In this document: piece by piece, positions 21,415 to 30,260 of the stretch
Numbering within the stretch: position 1 is the stretch's first letter
Layout: each line of letters opens with the position of its first letter
Source: a virus
IMG/VR virus record: IMGVR_UViG_3300047560_001190
Coordinates: 1-34,555 of that record
DNA: 34,555 bases
Direction: 5' to 3' (one strand)
The notes under the pieces: generated by a model
What the model was told of the DNA's origin: nothing
Databases searched by the model: none
Seen by the model: only the letters and a program-made list of their open reading frames with translations
Translations under genes and position numbers: made by a program

Positions 21415-24126
21415 ATGGCAGAATCAGTAGAAGACATCCTTCGTGACATAAGAAGTTCATTACGCGGGGGCGGTGGTGGAGGTATTGTTAGCTCTGGGGG
21501 CGGCGGTGGAGGCGGTGGCAGTGGTGGTTTAGGTACTATTGGTGCTATTGCTAATACTGCTGCAACTGGATTGAACGCTTTATATAATAGTTCATTGAAA
21601 ACAAAAGACGTTTTAGATGTCGTTACAACTGCGTTTAATGCATTACCATTAAAAATTCCAGTTTTATCTAATTTGGTTGGTTCATCCGCCGAAATGTTGG
21701 GTAAAACCTTAATTAATACTAATGATAGTCTTAATGAAGTTGGGAAATATGGTGTTAATTTAAGAAATAACGTCACTGATTACGCTGATAAACTAGCATC
21801 GGCAGGTATGACCCAACAGCAATATACCGAAATGATGCGTCGTAGTTCAACGGAATTGAATGGTATTGGTTCAACCATGAACAAATCTCAATCTAATTTA
21901 TTGGCGTTTGAGAAAGGATTGCGTGAAACAGAATTTGTCAACTTAATGCGCCAAGCTGGGGTGAGTGCAGCTGAGGTCGCTGAGATTGGTGAAGCCTCAA
22001 TGGTCCATAAACGCGGGATTGATTTAGCTGATGAAACGGCAAAAAGACGTGCTATCACCTCCGCGATTGAATTAGCCGGTGCGATGGAAGAAAATACTAG
22101 AATTACTGGTATCAGTCGCCAACAACAACTAGATGATCTAAAAGCCGCTAAAAAAGATGCTAAAGTTAGTGTAACAAATCGTAAATTAGGTCCAGGTGGT
22201 ACTGAACGGTATGATGCTATGCGAACAGCATTTGCAACGCTTGGTCCTGGTGTTCAAAAATTCGCTGACGAGGTTTGGACTGGCGGTATCAAAACCAAAG
22301 AAGGTGCAACGATGTTTTCTGCACTTAAAGATGCTGGTCCTGTATTAGAAAAAGCTATTAAATTACAGCAAGAATCCGCAAAAAATTCAACTGATCTTAA
22401 TTTAAAACGTCAAGCTGATGAAGCAATGGAAGCCGCAAAACTTGCTGTTGTTAGACGTCAAAATGAAGAAGATTTTATAGATAGTGTCCAATATGTTAAA
22501 GGTGGATATGGTGAAGCTGTATCTAGTATAGAAACTGGTAGTCAATTATTAGGGCCAATGATGGCTGGTCAAGCTGAAGCAAAAACCGCCGGAAAAGATG
22601 CTAGTCTAGCCGCTGTTGCAGCTGACCAGAAAAAATCTGTTAGAAGTGATATTGCTGGCTTAGATGAAAAAACTGGCGCACCATTAAAAGATGTTGGAAC
22701 TAAAATTGGTCAAACATTGAACAATGTGGATAGAACATTAGGTGATGCATCTGCTGGGCTGGCCAAAAGTGTAAATTCTGCGGTATCATCGTTACACACA
22801 TTTGGTGAGGAATTAACTAAATTTAATAATACCATTCTAAAACCAAGAACCGCCGAACAAGCACAAGAAATACCAAAAGATATAATAAAATCTATAACAC
22901 CAACGACCACATCGACTAAAACTCCAGAAGAATTAGTGCGTGGCGTACCAAAACCAACTGAACAAAAAGTCGAACCAAAAAATAGTTTTGCAGACGGAAC
23001 CCCTGGTATTAGAGATTTCTTAAAAGGTGGCGGTTCATTTGATAATTTATTTCAAAAGTTTAATTCTGGTGGTGAATTAGCACTGTTACACGGTGACGAA
23101 ATGGTTGCTAATAAGTCGCAAATGAATGAATTTAGATCGCAACTCACTAACCACATTGGTTCAATAATCAACGGTATTGGTGCGGATAAAAATCCATACG
23201 AAGAAATATCAAATGAAATATTGAAAGTTACCGAGGAGTTACCTGTATCTAAAACTGAGGAAAAACTCCCAGATTTATCAGGTATTGCTACCAATTTGCA
23301 AAATTCAATGGCGCCGTTAGATCCAACCATTATAGCCTCACAATTTGAAGATATTACTAAAGAAATAACACCACCTAATTATGATGAAACATTCAAAAAT
23401 ATAGATAATAACTTTAACAATGTGTTTGAAAAATTTGAAATTCCTGATTTTGATGATATGTTTTCTAATATAGAGGACACTTTTTCAGATATGTCTGATG
23501 ATTTTGAATTACCTGATGTTGGTGAGATGTTTTCTGGTATCGGTGATAGTTTTTCAAACATGGCGGATGAATTTGAACCACCCGATATTACTGGTATTTT
23601 TAATGATATTGGTAATACCTTTTCTGATTTGCAAAAGAAAATTATGCCTGATGAAAAGGAAACAAAAACCGCATCCGCTGATGTTTTAAAAGATATCAAA
23701 CCAAAGCCAATGGCAAATCTTGAAACACCAAAAACGGGGTTATTCAAAGGTATTTTTGATATGTTTAATAAAGACTTTACTAAGCCAAATGCTGATACAT
23801 CATCAAATAATCCTTTGCAGAATTTTGGTCAAATTAAGTCATATAACGACTTACAAAAGTTAAATACATCTAAAGTAATAAAAGAACCTGAGAAACCCGC
23901 TGCACCACCACCAGCACCTACAACACCACCGGCACCCACAACACCACCCGTGCCATTACCAGTTGCATCTAGTGAACGTGCGGTAACATTAAAAGATTTA
24001 TTAGATGAGTTAGCAGGTATACATGCGGTAATGAGTAAAATTGCAACATCAAATGCTGAAATATCAAATGATACCAAACGTCAGGTCAAAGCTACAAAAG
24101 GATTATCTGGAAACAGAATCGCATAA
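21415..24126 (+). CDS. Tail tape measure protein (gp29 role)
   Basis: This 903-residue protein follows the pattern of a tail length-determining protein. It is long, mostly helical and rich in Ala, Lys and Glu. A glycine-rich N-terminus (residues about 17-42) precedes a hydrophobic stretch (GTIGAIANTAATGLNALYN). Around residues 525-575 is FADGTPGIRDFLKGG and GELALLHGDEMVANKSQMNE, a motif common near the C-terminus of tape measure proteins. Residues 651-742 are four tandem 23-residue repeats. A Pro-rich linker (APPPAPTTPPAPTTPP) and a final helix end it. T4 gp29 is 590 residues. At about 1.5 angstrom per residue the tail would be up to roughly 135 nm, an inference. It sits opposite the gp26 gene, as expected for hub partners. 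Confidence 0.85.
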   Translation: MAESVEDILRDIRSSLRGGGGGGIVSSGGGGGGGGSGGLGTIGAIANTAATGLNALYNSSLKTKDVLDVVTTAFNALPLKIPVLSNLVGSSAEMLGKTLINTNDSLNEVGKYGVNLRNNVTDYADKLASAGMTQQQYTEMMRRSSTELNGIGSTMNKSQSNLLAFEKGLRETEFVNLMRQAGVSAAEVAEIGEASMVHKRGIDLADETAKRRAITSAIELAGAMEENTRITGISRQQQLDDLKAAKKDAKVSVTNRKLGPGGTERYDAMRTAFATLGPGVQKFADEVWTGGIKTKEGATMFSALKDAGPVLEKAIKLQQESAKNSTDLNLKRQADEAMEAAKLAVVRRQNEEDFIDSVQYVKGGYGEAVSSIETGSQLLGPMMAGQAEAKTAGKDASLAAVAADQKKSVRSDIAGLDEKTGAPLKDVGTKIGQTLNNVDRTLGDASAGLAKSVNSAVSSLHTFGEELTKFNNTILKPRTAEQAQEIPKDIIKSITPTTTSTKTPEELVRGVPKPTEQKVEPKNSFADGTPGIRDFLKGGGSFDNLFQKFNSGGELALLHGDEMVANKSQMNEFRSQLTNHIGSIINGIGADKNPYEEISNEILKVTEELPVSKTEEKLPDLSGIATNLQNSMAPLDPTIIASQFEDITKEITPPNYDETFKNIDNNFNNVFEKFEIPDFDDMFSNIEDTFSDMSDDFELPDVGEMFSGIGDSFSNMADEFEPPDITGIFNDIGNTFSDLQKKIMPDEKETKTASADVLKDIKPKPMANLETPKTGLFKGIFDMFNKDFTKPNADTSSNNPLQNFGQIKSYNDLQKLNTSKVIKEPEKPAAPPPAPTTPPAPTTPPVPLPVASSERAVTLKDLLDELAGIHAVMSKIATSNAEISNDTKRQVKATKGLSGNRIA
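23365..23640 (+). repeat. Four tandem 69-base (23-residue) repeats in the tape measure gene
   Basis: The units begin ITPPNYDETFKNID, FEIPDFDDMFSNIE, FELPDVGEMFSGIG and FEPPDITGIFNDIG. Each has the plan F-E-x-P-D-x-x-x-x-F-x-x-I-x-x-x-F-x-x-x. The phase is exact at 23 residues, although the sequences have diverged. Confidence 0.8.
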
Positions 24127-24138
24127 GGAATTTAAAAT

Positions 24139-25878
24139 ATGTCATGGAAGAAATATTTCACCCCAGTCCCAGTAACAAACGACCTAAGTCCTATCAATGG
24201 GGCTAGTGGTACGTCAAAGGCTGGCCCAGCTAGAAAGAATTATTCTAGTTACTTACCAGATGTCTATTCTGGTAGTCCAAATCGTGTTGAACGATACCAA
24301 CAATATGAGGTAATGGATAGCGACCCAGAGGTTAATGCTGCGTTAGATATCTTAGCTGAATTTTGTACACAAAAATTAAAAGATGGTAAAAGTCCATTTG
24401 CTGTTAAATGGCGTAGTCAAGCCACAAATTCAGAAGTTAGAATTTTAAGTGAATACTTACAACAATGGAATAAGTTACAACAATTTGATACCAGAATTTT
24501 TAGAATTGTTAGGAATGTATACAAATACGGCGATGCTTTCTTTATTCGTGACCCAGAAACTCAGAAATGGTGTTGGGTTGACAATAGTAAAGTTGTTAAG
24601 ATTATCGTAAATGAAAGCGATGGAAAGAAACCATTACAGTATATCATTAAAGATTTAGCACCTAATTTTGAAAAACTTGTTGTTACACAAATCACACCAA
24701 ATATTAATGCTCGCCAAGTCGGTGGTGGGATTGGCTCTGGTGCTGGTTACATGGGTGCGCAAGGTTCTAATGGTAATTCTGGTGGCGTTTCTAGTGCAAG
24801 TTCTGGCTCAAGATTTGGGCTAACTGAAACTGAATATGCAATTGATGCTGAACACATTGTGCATATATCTTTATCCGAAGGATTAGATAATAATTACCCA
24901 TTGGGTAATAGTTTACTAGAAAATATCTATAAAGTCTATAAGCAAAAAGAATTATTAGAAGATGCTATCTTAATTTATCGTATTCAACGTGCGCCAGAAC
25001 GCCGTATTTTCCATATTGACACCGGTAACATGCCATCACATATGGCTATGGCATTCGTTGAGCGTGTAAAAAACGAAATTCACCAACGCAGAATACCTAG
25101 TCAAACTGGTGGTGGGCAAAATGTAATTGATAGTGCATATAACCCTTTGAGTATTAATGAGGATTACTTTTTCCCTATGACCGCTGATGGTCGTGGTAGT
25201 AAAGTTGATACTTTGCCTGGCGGTACTAATTTAGGTGAAATTGATGATTTGAAATATTTCACCAATAAATTATTCCGTGGTTTACGTATCCCAAGTAGTT
25301 ACTTACCAACTGGTGCTGATGATAGTCAAGCTAGTTTCAATGATGGCCGTGTCGGAACTGCATACATTCAAGAACTAAGATTTAATAAATACTGTGAGAG
25401 ATTACAATGGTTGATGACCGAGGTTTTTGATACTGAGTTCAAAATGTATATGAATACTCGTGGTGTTAATATTGATTCAAATTTATTTGAATTAAATTTC
25501 AATCCACCAACAAACTTTGCAAGTACTAGACAAAGTGCATTGGATACTGAACGAATCAACACATTTAATACAATTCAACAAATACCATTTATTAGTAATA
25601 GATTTGCATTAAAAAGATTCCTTGGTCTTACAGAGGAAGAATTGGCTGATAATGAAAAATTATGGGCTGAAGAAAATGGAAAAGGTCAACCAACAACCAC
25701 TGATGCGGCTGGTGAATTGCGTAGTGCTGGATTATCGGCGGCTGGTATTGAGGGTGATTTAGGAATGGCTGGTGACTTAACTGCACCAGATGATATGGAA
25801 GGAGATTTACAGTCGCTAGGGGATACTGGACAGGTTCCGCCTGTTGCATCTGCACCCGCAACCCCACCGACAGTATAA
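24139..25878 (+). CDS. 20: Portal vertex protein gp20-like
   Basis: This 579-residue protein forms the dodecameric portal through which DNA is packaged and ejected, and which starts head assembly. Recognisable blocks are SYLPDVYSGSPNRVERYQQY, EVMDSDPEVNAALDILAEFC, FRIVRNVYKYGDAFFIRDPE, VHISLSEGLDNNYPLGNSLL, YRIQRAPERRIFHIDTGNMP and LRIPSSYLPTGADDSQASFN, which follow the T4 gp20 order. A Gly/Ser-rich insert occupies about residues 192-232. The C-terminus is acidic and Pro/Ala-rich. T4 gp20 is 524 residues. AAGGA overlaps the tape measure stop codon, 9 bases before this ATG. Confidence 0.96.
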   Translation: MSWKKYFTPVPVTNDLSPINGASGTSKAGPARKNYSSYLPDVYSGSPNRVERYQQYEVMDSDPEVNAALDILAEFCTQKLKDGKSPFAVKWRSQATNSEVRILSEYLQQWNKLQQFDTRIFRIVRNVYKYGDAFFIRDPETQKWCWVDNSKVVKIIVNESDGKKPLQYIIKDLAPNFEKLVVTQITPNINARQVGGGIGSGAGYMGAQGSNGNSGGVSSASSGSRFGLTETEYAIDAEHIVHISLSEGLDNNYPLGNSLLENIYKVYKQKELLEDAILIYRIQRAPERRIFHIDTGNMPSHMAMAFVERVKNEIHQRRIPSQTGGGQNVIDSAYNPLSINEDYFFPMTADGRGSKVDTLPGGTNLGEIDDLKYFTNKLFRGLRIPSSYLPTGADDSQASFNDGRVGTAYIQELRFNKYCERLQWLMTEVFDTEFKMYMNTRGVNIDSNLFELNFNPPTNFASTRQSALDTERINTFNTIQQIPFISNRFALKRFLGLTEEELADNEKLWAEENGKGQPTTTDAAGELRSAGLSAAGIEGDLGMAGDLTAPDDMEGDLQSLGDTGQVPPVASAPATPPTV

Positions 25879-25881
25879 ATA
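25874..25881 (+). promoter_or_regulatory. Exact late octamer overlapping the gp20 stop codon
   Basis: TATAAATA ends 4 bases before the ATG of the next gene, so a normal start (about 6-7 bases downstream) would fall inside or just after that ATG. It may be fortuitous, since TATAAA arises from the Val codon plus TAA stop, or it may serve the genes further downstream. Confidence 0.4.
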
Positions 25882-25885
25882 CATT

Positions 25886-26125
25886 ATGATTTTAAGAGAA
25901 TTATTTTACATTGACCCGGATACAAGAGAACAGGCTAATGACTTACGTTATAGCCCATCACGTGATACCGAAACTATGCATCGGTCAGATACAAGAAAGA
26001 CACGGTTAACATTAGGCCAATTAAACGAACTACGTAAAAATAGTGAAGCACACATTTTAGACCAAGAACGTGAGTTGGCATTTATTCATACTATGTATGC
26101 AGCACCGCCACCACCAGCAGCTTAA
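25886..26125 (+). CDS. Small conserved-looking protein between gp20 and the prohead core gene
   Basis: This 79-residue protein starts MILRELFYIDPDTREQAND. It is rich in Arg and charged residues (RDTETMHRSDTRKTRLTLGQ), has a helical middle (LNELRKNSEAHILDQERELA), and ends in a Pro/Ala tail. I have seen comparable short proteins in the same place in aquatic T4-like phages. T4 keeps small prohead genes (67, 68) between 20 and 21, so a core or head-assembly role is reasonable but not shown. I chose the ATG at 25886, 7 bases after the gp20 stop, because it begins the conserved-looking part; a TTG at 25844 would overlap gp20. No Shine-Dalgarno sequence is visible, so translation may depend on coupling to gp20. 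Confidence 0.8.
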   Translation: MILRELFYIDPDTREQANDLRYSPSRDTETMHRSDTRKTRLTLGQLNELRKNSEAHILDQERELAFIHTMYAAPPPPAA

Positions 26126-26241
26126 ATATTACATAAATGATAAATATAAAATTGGCGTTTTTATAGCTATTATAGCACCTTTTTTTTAAATAAATGTAAA
26201 TATATTACAGCCTTGACATTTTTATATCACAGGAGACTAAC
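26126..26241. promoter_or_regulatory. AT-rich spacer with a late-promoter-like octamer before the prohead core gene
   Basis: GATAAATA (26139-26146) is one base off the late octamer, 96 bases before the next ATG. The spacer also has a T9 run and AGGAGA, the ribosome site of the next gene. A TTGACA at 26213 has no correctly placed -10 box. Confidence 0.35.
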
Positions 26242-27180
26242 ATGACTGATAGAGCAAAATTTGAAGCAATGCTTGAAGCTTTGATCAACGAAGATCAAGA
26301 AACAGCAAAAGACATTTTCCACAACATCGTTGTTGGAAAATCACGTGAAATTTACGAAGAATTATTAGAATCTGATTTCCCACCCGCTGAGGAAGAGGAA
26401 GAAGAAGAATCAGAACCCGCCGATGACGCAGAAGATGATGATGCATTCGGCGGTGAAGATGATGAAACAGACGACGCAGAAGATGATGATGCATTCGGTG
26501 GTGAAGATGATGACGACGATATGGGTGGCGAAGGCGACTTAGAAGATCGTGTTATGGACCTTGAAGATGCATTAGAAGAATTAAAAGCTGAATTCGATGA
26601 ACTTTTAGCTGGTGAAGAAAGTGAACCAGAACACGACGATATGTTCGGCGGTGAAGAAGGCGAAGAAGGCGAAGAAGGTGATGAATTTGGTGGTATGGAT
26701 GATATGGGTGGCGAAGATGATTTCGGCGCTGATATGGCTGATGATGATTCAGAAGTTAAAGAAATTCACCACTATATCCACAATGATGACCAAGAAATGG
26801 ACGAAGGCGATCAAGAATTCAACCAATTCATGGAATACATCAATAAAGTTGCATTACCAAAACATGGTGACAACGGCGTGAATAACAAAAGTGTTATCGA
26901 CAACATGCCTAACAACATGGGTGGTAAAGTAATTGGTCGTTCATCTGAAGTAACAACTGGTGGAACACAAGGTGGCTTATTGGCCCCTAAAACATCACCA
27001 CAAACAGGTGGAAATGTAAACGTTCCTGGTGCTAAATCAGCAACAAAATTGCATTCAGTTAAAAAAGGCCATGGCACAGAACGTAAAGGTTCAGGCGAAG
27101 GTAGTTTAGCTGGTGCTGGAACAGGCAAACCACAAAAAGCTAATACAACCCACAAAAGCTTAATTGGCGGGAAAAAATAA
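26242..27180 (+). CDS. Acidic prohead core protein
   Basis: This 312-residue protein has three parts. Residues 1-45 are a helical N-terminus (FEAMLEALINEDQETAKDIF, GKSREIYEELL) like those of T4-type prohead core proteins. Residues about 46-190 are extremely acidic (runs of Glu and Asp with FGGE/FGGED repeats) and contain a heptad-like DRVMDLEDALEELKAEFDEL. The last 110 residues are basic and Gly/Thr-rich (LHSVKKGHGTERKGSG). Its place between portal and protease gp21 matches the T4 genes 67 and 68, whose products fill the prohead and are cut by gp21. I infer a scaffold or core role that makes room for DNA after proteolysis; strict homology to gp67 or gp68 is unproven. AGGAGA is the ribosome site. 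Confidence 0.78.
   Translation: MTDRAKFEAMLEALINEDQETAKDIFHNIVVGKSREIYEELLESDFPPAEEEEEEESEPADDAEDDDAFGGEDDETDDAEDDDAFGGEDDDDDMGGEGDLEDRVMDLEDALEELKAEFDELLAGEESEPEHDDMFGGEEGEEGEEGDEFGGMDDMGGEDDFGADMADDDSEVKEIHHYIHNDDQEMDEGDQEFNQFMEYINKVALPKHGDNGVNNKSVIDNMPNNMGGKVIGRSSEVTTGGTQGGLLAPKTSPQTGGNVNVPGAKSATKLHSVKKGHGTERKGSGEGSLAGAGTGKPQKANTTHKSLIGGKK
26425..26513 (+). repeat. 48-base direct repeat in the acidic region
   Basis: A 41-base segment starting GACGCAGAAGATGATGATGC at 26425 recurs at 26473 with one mismatch (26451 C, 26499 T). It encodes the same 13-14 acidic residues twice, with a period of 16 codons. Confidence 0.85.
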
Positions 27181-27183
27181 TAT

Positions 27184-27810
27184 ATGTTATATCTCCGAGA
27201 AAACCTCAGTTTCAGTGAAGCAGAAATGATACTGGAATCTGATGACAGAGAAGGCAAAGAGTTGCACATGACGGGTATCTGCATTCAAGGTGGAATCCGT
27301 AATGCCAACCAACGTGTTTATCCTGTAAGTGAGATTAGCAAGGCTGTTAAGACCCTTAACGATCAGATTCAAAATGGTTATTCAGTTCTTGGAGAAGTGG
27401 ATCACCCAGATGATCTTAAAATTAACCTAGACCGTGTATCACATATGATAACTAAAATGTGGATGGACGGACCAAATGGATATGGGAAGTTGAAAATACT
27501 TCCCACACCAATGGGGCAACTAATTAAAACAATGCTGGAAAGCGGCGTTAAATTAGGTGTGTCGTCGAGGGGTTCTGGAAATGTCAGCAACGATGGTTCA
27601 AATGAAGTTTCAGATTTTGAAATCATCACGGTAGATATGGTAGCACAACCATCTGCACCTGGTGCTTATCCTACACCAATTTACGAACATTTATTGAATA
27701 CCAGAAATGGTTATAAATCAATGTTGTTAGCTAAAGAGGTTCAGGGTGACCCGCAGGCGCAAAAATATCTCAAAGAAAGCTTATTAGGAATAATAAGCAA
27801 TCTATCATAA
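27184..27810 (+). CDS. 21: Prohead protease gp21-like
   Basis: This 208-residue serine protease matures the prohead by cutting scaffold and capsid proteins, in T4 after Glu in Leu/Ile-x-Glu. The catalytic His is in GEVDHPDD (H74) and the Ser in GVSSRGSG (S127 or S128), followed by the conserved FEIITVDMVAQPSAPGA. Length agrees with T4 gp21 (212 residues). It starts 3 bases after the prohead core gene and is followed by its main substrate gp22. The ribosome site is weak (GGCGGG about 15 bases upstream), so coupling to the preceding gene is likely. Confidence 0.95.
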   Translation: MLYLRENLSFSEAEMILESDDREGKELHMTGICIQGGIRNANQRVYPVSEISKAVKTLNDQIQNGYSVLGEVDHPDDLKINLDRVSHMITKMWMDGPNGYGKLKILPTPMGQLIKTMLESGVKLGVSSRGSGNVSNDGSNEVSDFEIITVDMVAQPSAPGAYPTPIYEHLLNTRNGYKSMLLAKEVQGDPQAQKYLKESLLGIISNLS

Positions 27811-27821
27811 GGAGAAACACA

Positions 27822-28910
27822 ATGTTGGATGCATTAAATAAATTATTTGAAAACAATGTGATTTCTGGCGAGATAAAAGAGTCCATTGAACAAGCTTGGG
27901 ACCGTAAGCTCACTGAGCACCGCGAACAAGTTTCTCAACAACTACGTGAAGAATTCGCACAAAAATACGAACACGATAAATCAGTAATGGTTGAAGCCGT
28001 TGATCGTATGATCACTGATCAATTAACACAAGAGATTGGTGAATTTGCGGAAGATCGCAGACAATTAGCGGAAATGAAAGTTAAATACGCTAAAAAAATT
28101 ACCGAAAGTGCTAATGTTATGAAATCATTTGTCACACGTCAACTTGCATCTGAAGTTAAAGAATTGCACGAAGACCAAAAACAAATGGTAAATAAATTTG
28201 GTACTTTGGAAAATTTCGTAGTTGAAGCTCTTGCTCAAGAAATTACAGAATTTTACAAAGATAAACAAGACCTTGTTGAAACAAAAGTTAAATTGATTAG
28301 AGAAGGTCGTAAAGAAATCACGAAAGTAAAAGAACAATTCGTTAAGCGTGCTGCGGTGATGGTTGAAAGTGTTGTTAACAAAGGTCTTCGTACTGAAATT
28401 ACATCACTTAAAGAAGACATCGAAGCGGCTCGTCGTCAAGAGTTCGGACGTAAATTATTCGAAGCATTTGCCGCTGAATATCAAACGAGTTACTTGAATG
28501 AAAAATCGGAAACTGCAAAATTACTCAAGGTCATAGACATGAAAGATATGGCAATGCAAGAAGCTGCATCAGCAGTTGTCGCTGCCGAAAAAATCTTAGA
28601 AAGTAAAGATGCTACAATCCGTGCGCTGAAAGAATCGCAACAAAGAAAAGAAATCATGGGCGAATTACTGGCACCATTGAGTGCAGATCAACGTTCAATC
28701 ATGGGCGAATTAATGGAAAGTGTAAAAACTTCCAAATTAAACGAAAGTTTCGAAAAGTATCTACCAGCTGTTATTGCTGGCAACGCTCCTAAAAAGAGAC
28801 AGGCACTAGTAGAGGCTAAGGAAATCACCGGAAATAAAATTTCCAACAATAATCGTAGCAGCGAAGCGGAATCAAATATCGTAGATATCCGTAGACTCGC
28901 TGGGCTTTAA
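27822..28910 (+). CDS. 22: Prohead core scaffold protein gp22-like
   Basis: This 362-residue protein is almost wholly helical and charged, as expected for the T4 gp22 scaffold that shapes the prohead and is then degraded by gp21. Features include MLDALNKLFENNVISGEIKE at the start, repeated coiled-coil segments such as DQLTQEIGEFAEDRRQLAEM and AQEITEFYKDKQDLVETKVK that look internally duplicated, and a C-terminal region with APLSADQRSIMGELMESVKT and YLPAVIAG. T4 gp22 is 269 residues. AAGGAG lies 8 bases before the ATG. Confidence 0.92.
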   Translation: MLDALNKLFENNVISGEIKESIEQAWDRKLTEHREQVSQQLREEFAQKYEHDKSVMVEAVDRMITDQLTQEIGEFAEDRRQLAEMKVKYAKKITESANVMKSFVTRQLASEVKELHEDQKQMVNKFGTLENFVVEALAQEITEFYKDKQDLVETKVKLIREGRKEITKVKEQFVKRAAVMVESVVNKGLRTEITSLKEDIEAARRQEFGRKLFEAFAAEYQTSYLNEKSETAKLLKVIDMKDMAMQEAASAVVAAEKILESKDATIRALKESQQRKEIMGELLAPLSADQRSIMGELMESVKTSKLNESFEKYLPAVIAGNAPKKRQALVEAKEITGNKISNNNRSSEAESNIVDIRRLAGL

Positions 28911-28927
28911 ATTTAAGGAGAAATTAA

Positions 28928-30097
28928 ATGTCAGAACTACTTAATGGCCGTTGGGCGGAAACAAAAGAAGCCCTTTTAGAAGGTCTACAGGGTACAAAAA
29001 AATCAGTAATGGGTGTAACATTAGAAAATACACGTAAATATTTGGTAGAGTCACCGACAGCTGGTGCAACTTCTGCTGGTAACGTTGCAACATTAAACCG
29101 TGTAATTTTACCTGTAATCCGTCGTGTAATGCCTACAGTTATCGCTAATGAATTAGTTGGTGTACAACCATTAACAGGTCCAGTTGGCCAAATTCATACA
29201 TTACGTGTTCGTTATTCAGACACATCATCTGCTGCAGGTGTTGTTGCTGGTGAGGAAGCATTAAGCCCATTCAAAATTGCGGAAGCATATTCTGGTAACA
29301 CTTCAACTGGTAAAGCAGCATCAACAGCTACTTTAGAGGGCCAAGCTGGAAACAGAATGAGCATCCAAATCTTGAAACAAACTGTTGAAGCGAAAACTCG
29401 TAAATTGAGTGCTCGTTGGACATTTGAAGCTGCTCAAGATGCTCAAGCTCAACAAGGTATTGACGTTGAAGCAGAAATTATGGCTGCTTTAGCACAAGAA
29501 ATTACAGCTGAGATCGACCAAGAAATTTTGGCGTCTTTGGCTTCATTGGCTGGTGCTGCTACACAAACATATGACCAAGCAAACGTTTCTGGTACAGCTA
29601 CATTCGTAGGTGACGAACACGCTGCATTGGCTATCCAAATCAACCGTGTAAGCAACTTGATTGCTCAACGTACACGTCGTGGTGCTGGTAACTGGGCTGT
29701 TGTATCTCCATTTGCATTAACAATTTTGCAATCAGCTACAACTTCAGCTTTTGCTCGTACAACAGAAGGTACATTTGAAGCTCCAACAAACACAAAATTC
29801 GTTGGTACATTAAACAACGCATTAAAAGTTTATGTTAACAGCTATGCAAACGATACAACAGACATTTTGATCGGCTACAAAGGTGGTTCAGAATCAGATG
29901 CTGCTGCATTCTATTGTCCATACATCCCATTGATGTCATCTGGTGTGGTTCTTGACCCATCAACATTCGAACCAACCGTTTCTTTCATGACACGTTATGG
30001 TTATGTTGAATTGTCAAACACAGCATCATCTTTGGGTAACGCTGCTGACTACTTAGGTAAAGTTGCTATTACTAGCGCAAACGTTAAATTTAGCTAA
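28928..30097 (+). CDS. 23: Major capsid protein gp23-like
   Basis: This 389-residue protein forms the hexamers of the head. T4-type blocks are RVILPVIRRVMPTVIANELV, GVQPLTGPVGQIHTLRVRYS, KLSARWTFEAAQDAQAQQGI, DQEILASL, RRGAGNWAVVSP, and FYCPYIPLM near the C-terminus. It is shorter than T4 gp23 (521), which has an insertion domain. LVE at residues 39-41 fits the gp21 Leu-x-Glu cleavage rule and lies just before the conserved core, so it is the likely maturation site. Codons are markedly regular and the ribosome site AAGGAG is strong, as expected for the most abundant protein. A terminator follows its stop. Confidence 0.97.
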   Translation: MSELLNGRWAETKEALLEGLQGTKKSVMGVTLENTRKYLVESPTAGATSAGNVATLNRVILPVIRRVMPTVIANELVGVQPLTGPVGQIHTLRVRYSDTSSAAGVVAGEEALSPFKIAEAYSGNTSTGKAASTATLEGQAGNRMSIQILKQTVEAKTRKLSARWTFEAAQDAQAQQGIDVEAEIMAALAQEITAEIDQEILASLASLAGAATQTYDQANVSGTATFVGDEHAALAIQINRVSNLIAQRTRRGAGNWAVVSPFALTILQSATTSAFARTTEGTFEAPTNTKFVGTLNNALKVYVNSYANDTTDILIGYKGGSESDAAAFYCPYIPLMSSGVVLDPSTFEPTVSFMTRYGYVELSNTASSLGNAADYLGKVAITSANVKFS

Positions 30098-30122
30098 TCT
30101 ATTACCTTATATAATAGTTGAG

Positions 30123-30148
30123 AAAGGGAACTTCGGTTCCCTTTTTTA
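30123..30148 (+). terminator. Intrinsic terminator after gp23
   Basis: AAAGGGAAC (30123-30131), loop TTCG, GTTCCCTTT (30136-30144), followed by TTT. It is a 9-bp stem with a very stable UUCG tetraloop, 26 bases after the gp23 stop, and closes the head-gene unit. Confidence 0.93.
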
Positions 30149-30190
30149 TTGCCTATAATTATACACCTCAAATATAAAATAGTCAATAGG

Positions 30191-30198
30191 TATAAATA
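30191..30198 (+). promoter_or_regulatory. T4-type late promoter for the post-capsid structural genes
   Basis: An exact TATAAATA, followed by AC, about 63 bases before the ATG at 30261. It restarts late transcription right after the gp23 terminator. Confidence 0.8.
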
Positions 30199-30260
30199 CA
30201 GTATCTAGTTTGTTATGTGGTATCCCACCACGTAGACCTAGAACGTCAAAGGAGAAAACA

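Noticed and set aside
21415-21540. Runs of GGC/GGT in the tape measure gene as a possible regulatory or quadruplex element
   Set aside because: They are explained as glycine codons of the flexible N-terminus, although the G-runs are dense.
26213-26236. TTGACA upstream of the prohead core gene as a sigma70 promoter
   Set aside because: No TATAAT-like box lies 16 to 18 bases downstream; that position is occupied by the ribosome site region.
30210-30260. An ATG giving a 17-residue longer form of the post-capsid structural protein
   Set aside because: No ribosome site precedes it, whereas AAAGGAG precedes the ATG at 30261, and the usual N-terminus of this protein type begins there.
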